DNA of 64,000 nt from Symbiodinium kawagutii (GCA_009767595.1 VSDK01012283.1:278589-342588), one strand, 5' to 3'. Positions 11,966 to 23,879 are shown, numbered from the stretch's first letter. Program-made: numbers and translations. Notes: generated by a model from the sequence alone, not told the origin.

Positions 11966-12117
11966 CCCGGGGCAGGGCAGCGGGAAAGGTGGGAGGGTGG
12001 TTGGGTGGATTGGGTTAAGGTGGGATGGGGTGGGTTGTGGGTTGGGGTTGTGGTCGGGGTTGGGGTTGGGGGGTTGAGGTTGGGGTTGGGCTTGGGGTTG
12101 GGTGGGTTGATGGCTAG
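11966..12117. repeat. G/T-rich tract with GGGGTT words
   Basis: Repeated GGGTTGGGGTT on + (C/A-rich on -) with many runs of three or more G, so it is a likely quadruplex-forming segment. It resembles TTGGGG telomere-type repeats but is too irregular to call telomeric. Confidence 0.8.
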
Positions 12118-13262
12118 TTCTGTTACTTTGTTGTGAGGTCGTACCATTCGGCAACTTGGCAACTTGCATTGCCAGTTCCTGGAATAACCTTGAACGAAAA
12201 AGTGATTACTGATGGTTTTACTGTGCCATCGTGGATGGTTCCAATTCGCAGCAACCAGCAGTCATGAGAGAATTGCACAAGAACATGTCGAACAAATACA
12301 AGCCTTCTTCACAAACCATTGAACAGGATTAGCTAACCACCGTACAACCACAAACCATCATTAACCATTGCTGACCATTGTCAACCATCATTGACCATCA
12401 TTTGAATCACGAACCAGTATGAACCACCATCAACAACTCTTAACTAACATAGTACAATAACCAACTTATGATAAGCAACACTGCTCACTACTAGCCCTGA
12501 TTTACCATCATCAATATAACCAGCCTTGACCATGAACAACCACCACTGCTCACTTGAGCGCGGTTTGTTTCCTCAGGGTGGCTTTTTTGGCCTAGGAAGT
12601 GCGCATCGAGCATCGGGAATGATTGTGCTGAGAAATGTGTGACTTCCTTTTGTGTCTTACCATCCCAAGATAGACTCATGATTGGTGAAGACTATTCACC
12701 AACACATGAATATACCTCACCACTGGTTGTGCCTGTATTCAATATTCACCGGCAATATTACCAAAAAATGATTGGTGAAGACAATGCACTTTAAAACTTG
12801 TGATCATGTCCTGGAACCTGTGCTTCTTTGGCACCATCGCATGACAACCCCGTCCCCTTACGTCCTAGCCCTGCAGGTGAGAAGAGCTGCTCTGCCGACC
12901 CCGAATCGGCTGTTTCTTGAAGGTTGCAGGGTTTGTTCTTGCCATCCTGGGGGTACAGGGGATGGGGCACCGGTAGGGATGCTTAGCCACTAGTCATGGA
13001 CATGGCAACCAAGCAGGAGAGGATGTGATCACAGCATGATTGTTCAAGGGAAAGCTGCAGGCCTCAGGAGCGTTCGTGAGGTTGAAGATGGTGTCAATAT
13101 GTCAATTCCTTTCTCTAGTAAGACGCCCTTCAAAGGACCCTACCTACTTCAATGGTGCTTGCTCTTTAGGTGGTGGTTCCACCAGGATGCCGATCATGCT
13201 AACTGCCTCATGGATGCTAATACAGCGACAAATCTCTTGTTGATGCTCGGTCACTGATATTA
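12118..13262. other. AACCAT-rich DNA without a clear gene
   Basis: 12310-12480 is a degenerate AACCATCATTGACCAT-type word repeat. Short frames at 12772-12993 and 13036-13257 have no further support. Confidence 0.5.
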
Positions 13263-13344
13263 CTAGTTGGTGGTTTAAACATTTAAAGCATTTTGTTTGT
13301 TCCCCATTATTTGTTTTTTCAATCGGGTTGAAACCACCAACCAG
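13263..13344. mobile_element. Family C element, short copy
   Basis: Left end CTAGTTGGTGGTTT and right end GGGTTGAAACCACCAACCAG are inverted copies of each other, with an 82-bp total length. Other copies lie at 34682, 39066 and 44081. Confidence 0.75.
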
Positions 13345-14140
13345 ATTATTCTGAGAAGCAGCACAGCCGCAACAGCCGTTCGAGGAAGGTTTGTCTCACC
13401 CATTTTCCAGTGCGGTAAGCTGTCGTTTCAAACCCAGCAGCGAGCTGGCGTTTGAGCTGCTTCCGTTGAAAACCTTACATACAGAAGGATTGACAAAGGG
13501 TGCCCCCCAAAATGTGATGCCTGGCAAACAAAAAGCCCGATTCGGTTTATGCCCAATTTGTTGGGGCCAGTGCTAAGAAAGAATTCTACTGCAGCAAGGC
13601 AGTGTTTGTTGTTGTGGCTTGGAGCAGTAGAAAACTGCGCGGTGTGTGTACATCTCACACTAATTCGCTGGGTCGTCCTCTGCCCTTTTTTATTTGGGCG
13701 GAGCGATGGAAGTCTGCGGCCGATTCCGGTGGACCGGACTGTGCCGCGAAAAATGGGGTCATGGAGTCACATCCACGTCCTGAGCACACCACAACTTGAC
13801 TGCACCATGTGGTTGTGATATGTTGTAAGTTGACGGAATCATTCGTTTTGAGGCAGTGGATCTCTTCAGATGTTTGCAGAGAGACAGCAGTGAGTCTGCA
13901 TCTTTTCTGTGCAGGTGCCCTAGTCAAGACAGTGAAGAAAACGATTCGCGTAGCTTTGCTGCAAGTGATTGATCGATGTGGGTTAAATGCCAATTCATAA
14001 TTCCACCTAGCCGTCTATGGCGCGGGTACCTAGTTTGGGTTTCCCTGCTCCATTGGTTCTGACACCGCTCAACTAACTCTGACTCGTGGGCTTTTTGCAT
14101 AATTTTGCGGGAACCATGTTGAAAACACTTGGGTCCTGGT

Positions 14141-14238
14141 TGTTGTTGTGGTGGTGATGGTTGTTGGTGGTGATGGTTGTTGGTGGTTGTGGTTGTGGTT
14201 GTGGTTGTGGTTGTGGTTATGGTGGTTGTTGTTGTTGT

Positions 14239-14285
<47 letters not shown>

Positions 14286-14319
14286 TTGTTGTTGTTGTCG
14301 TCGTGGTTGTTGTTGTTGT

Positions 14320-14353
<34 letters not shown>

Positions 14354-14362
14354 GTTGTTGTG
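14141..14362. repeat. GTT / GGTTGT / GCTGTT microsatellite
   Basis: Runs of GTT, GGTTGT and GCTGTT. On the minus strand a frame through it reads poly-Gln joined to about 60 ordinary residues (14597-14217). On plus it reads poly-Cys or poly-Val. Nothing shows that either is translated. Confidence 0.9.
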
Positions 14363-14439
14363 GTGACCGCGTCAGGTGCAAGTATATCTCGTGTTCCCTC
14401 TCAGTTTCGAACGCGCCGGGATTTTTTTCAGCACACGTT

Positions 14440-14754
14440 TCTGTGATCCAAGGCCAACCAAAAAGAGGGAGCGGCAAAAGGTGCTTCACAGCGAGAAGAG
14501 CTGTGACGTCAGCGGTTCGCAGCCACGACTTGGACGATTTCATAGCCTTGGAAGGACTTGGATGCCCTGAAGGTGACTTCAAAGCAGAGGGCCTCACGTG
14601 GCACCATTTCTTGGACCGTCAAAGTGTGTGCTTCTCAGGGCCTGTCCAAGGTCCCAAAACTGCTGCAGTGAATCCTTCGTTGCAGCGATGTTGGCCCAAA
14701 GTTTCAAGATGCTTCAACATGTTTTTGCTGTGTCTAAAGTGGGTGAAATTCTGA
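14440..14754 (+). CDS. Possible coding block, unknown
   Basis: Downstream of the GTT repeat a + frame stays open to a stop at 14754 and reads HDLDDFIALEGLGCPEGDF with mixed composition. The opposite strand is also open here, so strand is uncertain. No domain recognised. Confidence 0.3.
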   Translation, partial: SVIQGQPKRGSGKRCFTARRAVTSAVRSHDLDDFIALEGLGCPEGDFKAEGLTWHHFLDRQSVCFSGPVQGPKTAAVNPSLQRCWPKVSRCFNMFLLCLKWVKF

Positions 14755-14879
14755 AGTTGCGTTTGAACCTTGAGCAGAAACACTGGAACACACTACGTAG
14801 ACGATGTTCTAAAAGACTAAGAATGCGATGCCATGTGGCAGGTGATGTGTCTCATTTCTTTGATTCCTATTGATTTTTA

Positions 14880-16021
14880 CCCCCAGAAGGATGTCCATTA
14901 TGTATTTTTCAGCATCATTCAGGAGGCACATTTGCCGGATCCTACCCCAACCACATACTCTTTCCAATCATCCTGAAACATGCACCATGGTTAATCATGG
15001 TCAAACCGCTGTCAACACTGAGTAACCATATGTTGAGCCATTCTTCATCATGGCCAATCATGGATTAGCCACTATTGACCACTGTTGGCCATTTATCTTA
15101 AGCATGTTCTATCTTTATCAACCATGTATCACCATAGTTTCATCACCCTTAATCACTACAGTAGCCATGATTTACCATTGTCAAACATGATTAGCCATGA
15201 TGAACCAGTGTCAATCACCATGCATGTTCAATATCATTCATCATATTACGACGTTGTTACGTCGTGATTCAAGACTATCAATGAATCATTCTTGACCGTA
15301 CCTTGGTTTTAAACCATGATTGAGTGTTCTCAGTAATGGTGGTGCCATGGTTATGATCAACCATGACCAAGCACTGGCCGATAGTTACCATGAGATCAAC
15401 CACTGCCTGAGGGTTTTTTCTCTCTCATCAACCCATCAGTTCTAGACTATCAGCAATAATCAATCAAACAGCACTGATGAACCGATAGGTATGACTACTG
15501 ATAACTAGATAATCAATAGCTAGTCGGTTCTGATCACTGATAGATATAGACTACTGATTAACCGATAGTTCTCATGAACCATGACCAATCAGTTCTTGGA
15601 ACCGGCCACCGGCTCAGCGTTTCCTAGCACGGACTCTCCGGGGCACCCGCTGTCCACATCGGCGCGGTGAACCGTGGCTTTACGGAGCCAGCCTGTGAAA
15701 AGGAGCGCAAGGAAGGAGGGCAATTGGATGGAAACAACAACTATATCATGGTTAATGATAGTCGTGATAAACAATGGCTACTAAAGCCATTCTTGCATTA
15801 ACTATTATTAAACCGCCATTATTGCATAAACTACAACAAGTAGCAAACAGATATTGGTTATCACCTGACACTTGTTATAGATATACCATGCTTATGATCC
15901 CTTTCTGTGATGGCTAACCCTCATCCAGTGCAGCTCCCGCGTCCTGAGGCCGCTGTGTGTCCTCGCAGCGGTGGCAGAGACGCCGTCCGAAGCTCGGGCA
16001 AGGGAAGTGCCCAAGTGCTGT
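14880..16021. other. AACCATGAT-word-rich intergenic DNA
   Basis: Dense AACCATGATT, CAACCAT and GATAGTT words, with repeated CTACTGAT and ACCGATAG segments at about 15480-15580. A GC-richer island at 15598-15715 has no supported frame. Confidence 0.55.
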
Positions 16022-16024
16022 ACG

Positions 16025-16249
16025 TATATGGCGAGCTGGGTCAATGCTTTAATCAACCAATAATAGCTGGTTAATGGTTGATAATAGGGATGATAAGTAA
16101 CAATTCTAGGGGATATATACCAACTATATGGCTATGGGTCAATATTAAGCAACCAACTATTGGGGGATGATAACCAAGCATTTTGTAGGAAAAACAATAG
16201 TTAATGATAGGGGAACCAGGGGTACAGGGTTTTGACCCACAGCCATATG
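16025..16249. mobile_element. Family B element, long form
   Basis: The outer left end TATATGGCGAGCTGGGTCAA is followed by an inner left end ATATGGCTATGGGTCAATAT (about 16125) and the right end GGGTTTTGACCCACAGCCAT. Internal words AACCAATAATAG, GGGGATATATACC and ATAGGGGAACCAGGGG recur in the other B copies. The nested left ends suggest one copy extended or inserted into another. Confidence 0.8.
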
Positions 16250-17704
16250 ACTTGTGATTAGTAACCAACTCCAATTACTAGTTGAGAGTGGAGGGTTAAT
16301 ACATGTGATTACCGGTAGGTCTATGACTTTTCTATTTATAGACATGTCATGACTTTTTTATTTATAGACATGAATGCGGATACCTTTTTCTGTCTATGCA
16401 GATACCAAGGCCTATATGTTTGCATTTTATTTGAAAGTGGATTTTATCTACAGCATACACTACAGTATTTGCGAAGAGATGCCTTCACCAACAATGGGAA
16501 AACATGTTGATTTTCCCGTTACACACTTCCATCAAACAATGCAGTTTCAATACAAAAATACATAAACACACGCATCACACTCTATACACGACTCTTCTCA
16601 GATTTCGGTGGGTTCTGCGGGAGTTTTGAAAAGGTCATCGGAGCTGTTGGTGCAAGCCATATCTGATCATGAACAAAGCTTCGGGTCTTGGAGATGTCAA
16701 AGGATTTGTTCATCGAACTAGTGAAAGAAAGTATATCTAACGAGAGATCCATTTGCGCCAAGATTGGTAATTTACCCGCAAGTTACAACTCGTGGTGGAT
16801 CATCGTGGATCATCCAGAGAAGGATCTACCAGTTGCAAATCTGGTGGTGGTACCCCCCATCTAGCTGTGTACCCATAGGGCATTGGATAGGTGTCTTGGT
16901 AGATTGTGGTACCCCCAAAATAAATGATTTCCCTGGAAGAGCATCATGAATGGCAACAGGGATGACCACGCATGTAGGTGTTCCTGAAAACGCCTACATA
17001 GTTGGTATACTCCCGACATTGATGTTGGTCATTCTTCCAAGCATTTACTTCAGCCACTCACGAGCTTGCACCACGAAGCTATAGACCTATAGTCAGAACC
17101 ACTATAGACATAGATTTCTACTTAACCACTATAAATTATGCAGCTATAACCTATAGTCAGCCACTAAAACCACTATAGCATAACCTATACTCAACCACTG
17201 TGGTTCCCCACATTTTGAAGCTCCGCCGAGGCCCGGGCACTGCGATCTGGCGCTACTTCTGACGCTGCAGCGCCAGGTGGGACAGCCGGGGAGGAAAGGG
17301 ACGCTGGATCCAACCATGGTTGGACCGACCCGGGGACGCTGATATGAGTTGTCCTGCTAGCATTGATCTATATATATATGATATATATATATATACTATC
17401 TATATATATATCTAGTTGGTATCTAGTTGGCTGTGAGTTGGTTTCTGGTGTGGCTGATTTTGGTAACAAGGGTGGCCAACAACCGTAGTTCTACAACATG
17501 AATGTCAACTCAGCCTTTTGACAGTCGAGTCATATCTGGCTACAATCACTGGTAGGTATCCAGTTGTTCTGTTCACCAACGTGTCCGACTCGCAGGAACC
17601 ACTCCCTGCTGGTTCCGGGATTATATAGTCGTGCATGATTGTGATTTGGTATTGCGGCATGACTGCGTTTATGTGAAATACGACCAGTTTCACTGTTCTT
17701 CACA
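16250..17704. other. AT-rich DNA without a gene
   Basis: Repeated CCACTATAGACATA words at about 17090-17210, a GC island at 17225-17340 and a TATATA run at 17371-17412. No frame is supported. Confidence 0.5.
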
Positions 17705-17812
17705 TGGGTTTGTCCAGAAACGAGGTACCCTTGTGGCCGGTTAGTTTCCCTAACAATAATCCTTATTGGTTGGTTAAGGGGTACCACCATTTGTGGACAC
17801 ACCCATATTCTT
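17705..17812. mobile_element. Family F element (TGGGTTTGTCC ends)
   Basis: Left end TGGGTTTGTCCAGAAACGAG with GGTACCC and right end GGGTACCACC with TTTGTGGACACACCCA form a 26-bp imperfect inverted repeat. Frames across it on the minus strand are likely spurious. Confidence 0.6.
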
Positions 17813-18244
17813 TCTGTGCTTCGTTGTTTCGTCAACCCTGACTCTGCGGTGAGGTGGAGCATGTTGTCTCAGATATTGCTGAGATCCACTACAACTTCAC
17901 GAGTGGTAGACACCACGAGGCACCGATTTCGCAAATGGGCCAGCCATCTGCAGGGGTTGGAGAGAATTTTAAATCACCCTGAGACTTTTAGCCAGTTGTT
18001 ATTAACCATCCTAATCAGTCGCAATCAGGCTGAATCAGTCTTAATGATGCCAAGATTTCCAAACCATTGCCACCAAATGCCAGCACCGTTGTCATCTCGT
18101 TTCGGGTGAAGGATGAGGCTTGACCCACATCAGGCCGTGCCATGCTGGAAGGTATGCAGAGATGTGGGCATCACTAAAACTGATGACTGCTCGCGAAGTT
18201 TCACCGTAGTTCTTACAAGCATACATTCATACCTAGCTACATGG

Positions 18245-18354
18245 TGGTTTCTCATAGGGGTAACCCCCAATCATCCAATTTCAATCGTTCATGTATAGTA
18301 ATAAAAGTAATGAAGTAAGCACTTTTTTGGGTTCCCCTATATTGAGAAACACCC
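18245..18354. mobile_element. Family A element
   Basis: Left end TGGTTTCTCATAGGGG plus CCCCCAATCATCC, right end CCCCTATATTGAGAAACACCC. Flanked by ACATGG (18239-18244) and ACATAG (18355-18360), a probable 6-bp target duplication with one change. Confidence 0.8.
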
Positions 18355-18360
18355 ACATAG

Positions 18361-19212
18361 ATGTATACCTGCATGATCCTGCATGCATACCTACATACCT
18401 ACATTATGCCTACATGTCGACATGCCTACGTGCCTATAGACATAGATAATTCTAGACATACCAAGACATATAATTACATACATGCGTACACGGATCTTGC
18501 AGTCCATGGCTTCGGAAAATGCATGGCAGTCAGTACGGCAACTGCATTTTGCATTGCTTAGCTTGGTCATTAGAGACAACCGCCAGGTTCAAGCAAGTAT
18601 TACCTTCTAGAGCCGATGGTGAGCTAGATTCATCATCTCCCTTTTTCGGATGTGGACCGAACAGGAAATTGCCAATCATTTGCCCAGGAAGAAAGGAACG
18701 TGCAATTCAAAGGATTCCAAAGAACACCTGTGGTACATTGTTGGGGTTGCCACATTACTTTATGATTGGCAGGTTGCAACACCCATGATTGGGTTGTGTG
18801 TGTACATGTATTTATCCAAAGATTTGTTTTCAAATTTTGATCGGTTCTACTCTGTTCCCATGTGGTTGCTGCAACTTCCTAGGAATGATTCAGCTTGGTA
18901 CCCTTCGAACGTGCCAGCATGCTGTGCACTGCTATTCACGACAGCTCCGTTTCTTGAACCAGGTTGGATGATGATTGTTCGCTGATGGTTTTCGGTTGAT
19001 CTTGCCATCAATTGCTTCTGCAGTTGTTGAAGAATTGTCACCGAAGAGAACTGCTGCCCCGCAGTGACAGACCGCTGAACTACCCCGACTCTCCCAACTC
19101 TCCGGGTAAACGCGAACACCTCTCCGAGGAAACCAGTGGCTATGGGAATTCATTTTCTTTGGGTTGTGAATCTTTTGACTCATGTTGTTAAACTGCCACC
19201 ATTATTGATGTA
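18361..19212. other. No recognisable gene
   Basis: A short CATAC-rich patch (18361-18480), then moderately GC DNA with several 60-110 codon frames on both strands. None has a domain or a coherent exon structure. Confidence 0.4.
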
Positions 19213-19256
19213 ATGATTTCTACAGGACGCTACATACAGGTACGTGGAATTACAAT

Positions 19257-19341
19257 AGCAGCAGCAGAACACCACCACCCACCACCACCACCCCCGGCAC
19301 CACCACCACCCCCACCAGCAGCCGACGCCGCGACAGGAAGA
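19257..19341. repeat. CAC/CCA trinucleotide tract running into a gap
   Basis: CACCACCACC and CCACCCCCACC runs end at the N gap (19342-19629). A second trinucleotide-rich segment (CTG, ACT) resumes at 19630-19770. The gap is probably a longer trinucleotide array. Confidence 0.8.
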
Positions 19342-19629
19342 NNNNNNNNNNNNNNNNNNNNNNNNNNNNNNNNNNNNNNNNNNNNNNNNNNNNNNNNNNN
19401 NNNNNNNNNNNNNNNNNNNNNNNNNNNNNNNNNNNNNNNNNNNNNNNNNNNNNNNNNNNNNNNNNNNNNNNNNNNNNNNNNNNNNNNNNNNNNNNNNNNN
19501 NNNNNNNNNNNNNNNNNNNNNNNNNNNNNNNNNNNNNNNNNNNNNNNNNNNNNNNNNNNNNNNNNNNNNNNNNNNNNNNNNNNNNNNNNNNNNNNNNNNN
19601 NNNNNNNNNNNNNNNNNNNNNNNNNNNNN
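19342..19629. other. Assembly gap (288 N)
   Basis: Run of N flanked by low-complexity sequence. Confidence 1.
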
Positions 19630-20175
19630 GCTCCGGCTACTATTATGGCTAGTGCTACTACTACAATTACCCTTGTTATTATTACTACTGCTGCAGCTGC
19701 TTTCGTCCTCCTACAATTGTTGTTGCTGCAACCACTGCTGCTGCCGCTGCCAGCACCATTGCTTCTACCAATTCTTATTGCTTTTGTGATTGCTGCGAGA
19801 TATTTTTCTATAATTACTGCAACTTTCATTCGTATTGTCATTTTCCTTTCTGATTACAACCTTCAAGATATGTATATATATATATATGTATATGTATACA
19901 TATTTATAAAGATTTTTTCTGACGCATCGCTTGTTGTGTGAGAAGGCATGGCCTTTTCGGAACGCCTCGCAGCGTTCAGGTCATCGAAGTCATCTCCCTT
20001 TTTCAGGTCGATCGGCTGTGTCGGATGCCCCAGCTGCTGGATCTGATGCAAACCACAGCCGCTTGGGCGGGCGGTTCCTGGTGATGAACCACTGCTTCGA
20101 TGGATAGTGCGCCAGCTAACAAACAGTGGGCTTATAAAGCACTACTGGTACACATAACGGCTACATGATAATTCC

Positions 20176-20219
20176 TTGGTTGGTTGGTTGGTTGGTTGGT
20201 TGGTTGGTTGGTTGGTTGG
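20176..20219. repeat. (TTGG)n microsatellite
   Basis: Eleven perfect TTGG units. Confidence 0.97.
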
Positions 20220-20432
20220 CTCTACCCGGTTCTGTACCAGCAAACCATGCCTGATTTTGGCATAGACGCCGGGCTGCCGAGGAGATGGAACCACCCTACA
20301 TGTTGATGTTTTTGATAGCAAGGGATCCAGTCATATTTGATATATGCTGGAGAGCAGACATTTGAATCAGATAGGCTATAACAAAATCACACATTTGATA
20401 GCAGAATGGCTTGTTGAATTTTGTGCTGGCAG

Positions 20433-20626
20433 ACGATCGTTCGTGGGTCGACCTGTCGTTGGGATCCGTGAGGCGAAGCGAGGAGGCGTCGAAATCGTGG
20501 AGAAACCAACCAGCGATGGTGAAGTTCAACAGCTGACGTTTCAACCCCTCTTGGACGGTTCATTGATGCGGATCTCCCAGAAAGATTTGGATTTGGTCCC
20601 CGGAGCCCCTGTATTTGGTTCATCAG
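20433..20626 (+). CDS. Probable internal exon, unknown protein
   Basis: After the acceptor GCTGGCAG the frame gives RSFVGRPVVGIREAKRGGVE, then VQQLTFQPLLDGSLMRIS and LDLVPGAPVFGSS, ending at a CATCAG/GT donor (donor at 20627). The 64 codons have balanced, protein-like composition with alternating beta-type segments. Phases at both ends are non-zero, so it is an internal exon. I do not recognise the family and found no confident neighbouring exon. Confidence 0.45.
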
Positions 20627-21609
20627 GTCGAAGGGCCTTTCTAAATGCATGGTACGGAAACGATCCCTATTGTCGAAACCAAAACCTGGATCATGATTCT
20701 CAACAGTTGTTGTTTGTTGTTGCTATTGTTGTTGGTTTGTTGTTGATCACCCCTTTGTCACCATTGTCAACTATCAGCAAATCAGTGTATCTAACCGGGG
20801 ATATGTTTTCAATCTAATAGGCTTTCCATCATCATCAAAGACTCACATTCGATGGGGGTCCCCGGGAAGAAATTATCACTTTCCGAACAGTTGGGCGCCG
20901 ATCCCCGCCAACAATCGGGCAATGGAACAACAATTTCATGGTGATTCACCAATGGTGATGTACTCAACATGACAAATGGAGAATCCATTTTCACCAACGA
21001 AATAATTAAGTTAATGGCTTGTTTTCCCTTTTGTTCATCAGTCATCCTCGCTTGCCACTTTGAATTATTCCATTAAAGTGGGGAATGGCCAGTCAATCAC
21101 AGTTTCACAAAATCAAGATAAATCAAGGCTCCACCATTGTTCAATGGGCCCGCAAGGTCGCAGCGTTTTGAAGGTCGTGGAGCCGGGAGTCCCAGTGCAG
21201 CATCTCGTTGTTGACCATCATGAACTCCACGGCTCGTCGTATCTTGTTGTCTGTCCAAGTTATGATTGTTAACTCCCAAAATCGGTTGGTTAGAAGTGTC
21301 ATCATTTGTTGCTTTTTAGTGACGGATTTTTGTGAAACATTGATGAACTATTAATCAATCATCATTATAAACCGTTATTAGCCACTTATCAGAATTTGTT
21401 AACCATCACGAAGTATCGATTGATGATTCACCATCGGCGGATTGAACATGAATCAATTAAGCGTTGACAACTTATTAATCATCATCACCTCACTATACCA
21501 GTAATCTAACGTGATGTTGCCATTTAACGATCCATGAACCCTTCAGCCATGTTTTACGCATTGGCCGCTTCATTCGCCGTCACTACTGTCATCGTTCACC
21601 CCATCATCT

Positions 21610-21953
21610 GCCCATCTACTGGTACCATGGTCCATGGTTCGCGATGGCAGGTCCGTGCGGCAAACCTTGGGCACCCTGGTTTGCCCCTTCCGTGCGCCGC
21701 CCGCGATGTTTTTCCGATGCCAACGATGCGAACGCAGTTCTGTGGAACTGGGGTGATCTTGTGGATTCACCAGGTGATTTTGTATCCAGCTGTGGTGAAA
21801 TCGGAAATGGTGAAAGCATGTGAAAGCTGTTTTGGTGATGCTGATGATGACGATGTTGCTGGTGATTCTGGGAAAGATATAGCCAAGCAAGTTGACAATA
21901 TTGGAATCAATGCAAAAGGCATGAGTGCTTCACTACACAAACACCAAGCCTAA
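21610..21953 (+). CDS. Possible coding block, frame unresolved
   Basis: A GC-richer block with two competing + frames. One reads WAPWFAPSVRRPRCFSDAND. The other ends at a stop at 21953 after an acidic DADDDDVAGDSGKDIAKQ stretch. No domain recognised. Confidence 0.25.
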
Positions 21954-22483
21954 GCTGCTCAAGTACACTCTCTATAGTTTGGGATTGATTGTTCATGTCG
22001 TGATTGCCCGTTTGTGACTAAAGCATTATGAACTGATGGTTCACAATGGTTTGTGATGCTTCACCCCCTCACTTTGGGAGCCGCAGATTTCGATGATGGA
22101 GTACCCCTTGCCCAGTTACCAGAGTTCGATCCTCAGCGCTGTGACTTTTGCACCATAGTGTTGCTTCACTGGAATGCATGTTGAAACTTCACCAGCATCA
22201 TGCTATGTTCATGATGTTCATGCACTGGGAAATGTCATGACTCGTTGTAGATGGAAACAGCACGGAGTATGAACAAACAGGTATGAAACCATCGACCTAG
22301 CGGCGTCCCGGCAGCTGCTGGTTGTTCAGCGCCAATGAGGCGACTGGTTCCGTCCAAGTTCCTGCAGCAATATCTGGCAGACGTGCGACAACTGGCGAGG
22401 CACCTGGGCACTTCTATCTTCTTCTCCTCGGTAACTAGGTAACTATATATACCTGGTTACATCTATACATCTATAGATCTGTA

Positions 22484-22488
22484 GATCT

Positions 22489-22543
<55 letters not shown>

Positions 22544-22545
22544 TA
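22484..22545. repeat. (GATA)n microsatellite
   Basis: About 13 units of GATA or ATAG with flanking GATCTATAG palindromic words. Confidence 0.95.
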
Positions 22546-22579
22546 GAGGGAGAGAGAGAAAATATAGACAAATGATCTG

Positions 22580-22947
22580 CTATTCTGCAGCTAGTGCTTC
22601 TGTTTGAGCTTGGACATCGATTCTGTAGCTTGCCAGTGGTGCCAGTGCCAAACCTGAGTTGCTCAGAATGGTCCCTGTTGTTCCAGCCTTGGTTCTGACC
22701 AAACAGAACTCCTGTCCAGTGAACGCAAACGCATGGCTCTCAGGAGCGGCGATACCGAAGTCTATACGCAACAGATGATTGACGAGGCCTGGATGGAAAA
22801 CGTTGAGCTGTCGTTGGCCTGGGTCCGTCTACTCACCAGTGCTAGCAGTGCTGGTGATTTCCCATGAAGATCAATGGTGTCATTCTGCTGGATCTCGACG
22901 TTCGCCACCCGCCCAGTGCTGGGTGCTTTCAGCTTCAGTCCAGCCAT
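22580..22947 (-). CDS. Small minus-strand gene with a frame break
   Basis: On the minus strand an ATG at 22947 opens MAGLKLKAPSTGRVANVEIQ, and 37 codons reach LLAL at 22837. The sequence then changes frame. From 22807 the frame reads LNVFHPGLVNHLLRIDFGIA through QEFCLVRTKAGTTGTILSNS to a stop at 22580. The 29 nt between start GTGAGT and end ACAG, so they mimic an intron, but 29 nt is very short for one; a frameshift is the alternative. Joined, the product is 112 residues. Family unknown. Composition strongly favours this strand. Confidence 0.45.
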
Positions 22948-23145
22948 GATGTACCATCATAGACCATCCGGAAACCATCCTTAACCATCCTCAACCATCC
23001 ATCAACCACCATCAGCCATCCACCAGCCATCCATCAACCATCCATCAACCATCCATCAATCATCATCAACCATCCTTAACAATCCTTAACCATCCATATC
23101 CATCCATAACCATCCACCAAGCTTAACCATCGTTAACCATCCATC
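22944..23145. repeat. CCATCAA/CCATCC word array
   Basis: About 25 degenerate units of AACCATCCATC. It lies directly upstream of the minus-strand start at 22947, so if that gene is real its 5' region is this array. Confidence 0.85.
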
Positions 23146-23339
23146 CACGATCCTTCGTCTCAGGTCAGCGGTTCCTGGGTCGCCTCGGAGAAGGAGCTTT
23201 TGGCCTTGGTCCAACGTGGGAACACCCAGCGCCTGCGTGCGACGTGACGTGACGACGTGACGTTCGGTCTCGGCACGCCGTGCCCCACGTGAGGTCCTGG
23301 GGACCACTGCTGAACTCGAGGTAGATGAGATTTATGTGG

Positions 23340-23590
23340 CTAGAATGGCTGGTTCAGGATTATAGGGCTGATATATGGCTGGTTACTGGCTATAATGGCT
23401 GGTTAATGGTTAACAATAGGGGATTATAACACGAATAATTATAGGGGATATATACATATATGTATACCAACTATATGGCTATGGGTCAATCTTAACCAAC
23501 CAATAATGGGGGATAATAACCAACAAAACTATAGGGAAAACTATAGGGGACCCGGGATTATATAAAGGGTTTTGACCCACAGCAATATCA
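23340..23590. mobile_element. Family B element, long form
   Basis: Ends with GGGTTTTGACCCACAGC. The inner left end ATATGGCTATGGGTCAAT lies at about 23473, preceded by GGGGATATATAC and AATGGCTGGTTAATGGTTAA as in the copy at 16025. Confidence 0.75.
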
Positions 23591-23744
23591 GTTGTATCCA
23601 GTTCATTCCACTGGTGAATTCGAGTTATATCCAGTTATATTCCATATGACTATCCATTTAATACCCAGTGTTCATTTATGGAAGTTCTATCCAGTTAATG
23701 GGTAATGATAGGGGACAATCACCAGCAAGAACAGGGGACACACC

Positions 23745-23879
23745 AACTATATATGACGAGTTGGGTCAATGTTCACCAGTCAACTTAAATGGGTAGTAGT
23801 GCACCCATCCCTAGAAAGACTAGTGACTGTTTTTTGCCATGTTCACCAGAAGTACAGGGTATTGACCCACAGCCATATA
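23745..23879. mobile_element. Family B element, diverged
   Basis: Left end TATATGACGAGTTGGGTCAA and right end GTATTGACCCACAGCCATAT, with most of the interior replaced. Confidence 0.65.

Noticed and set aside
14148-14446. Poly-Leu, poly-Cys, poly-Val and poly-Gln proteins
   Set aside because: Every frame through the GTT repeat stays open for trivial reasons; no translation evidence.
17530-17862. Minus-strand 110-codon frame
   Set aside because: It runs across a family F element and both its ends, so it is probably accidental.
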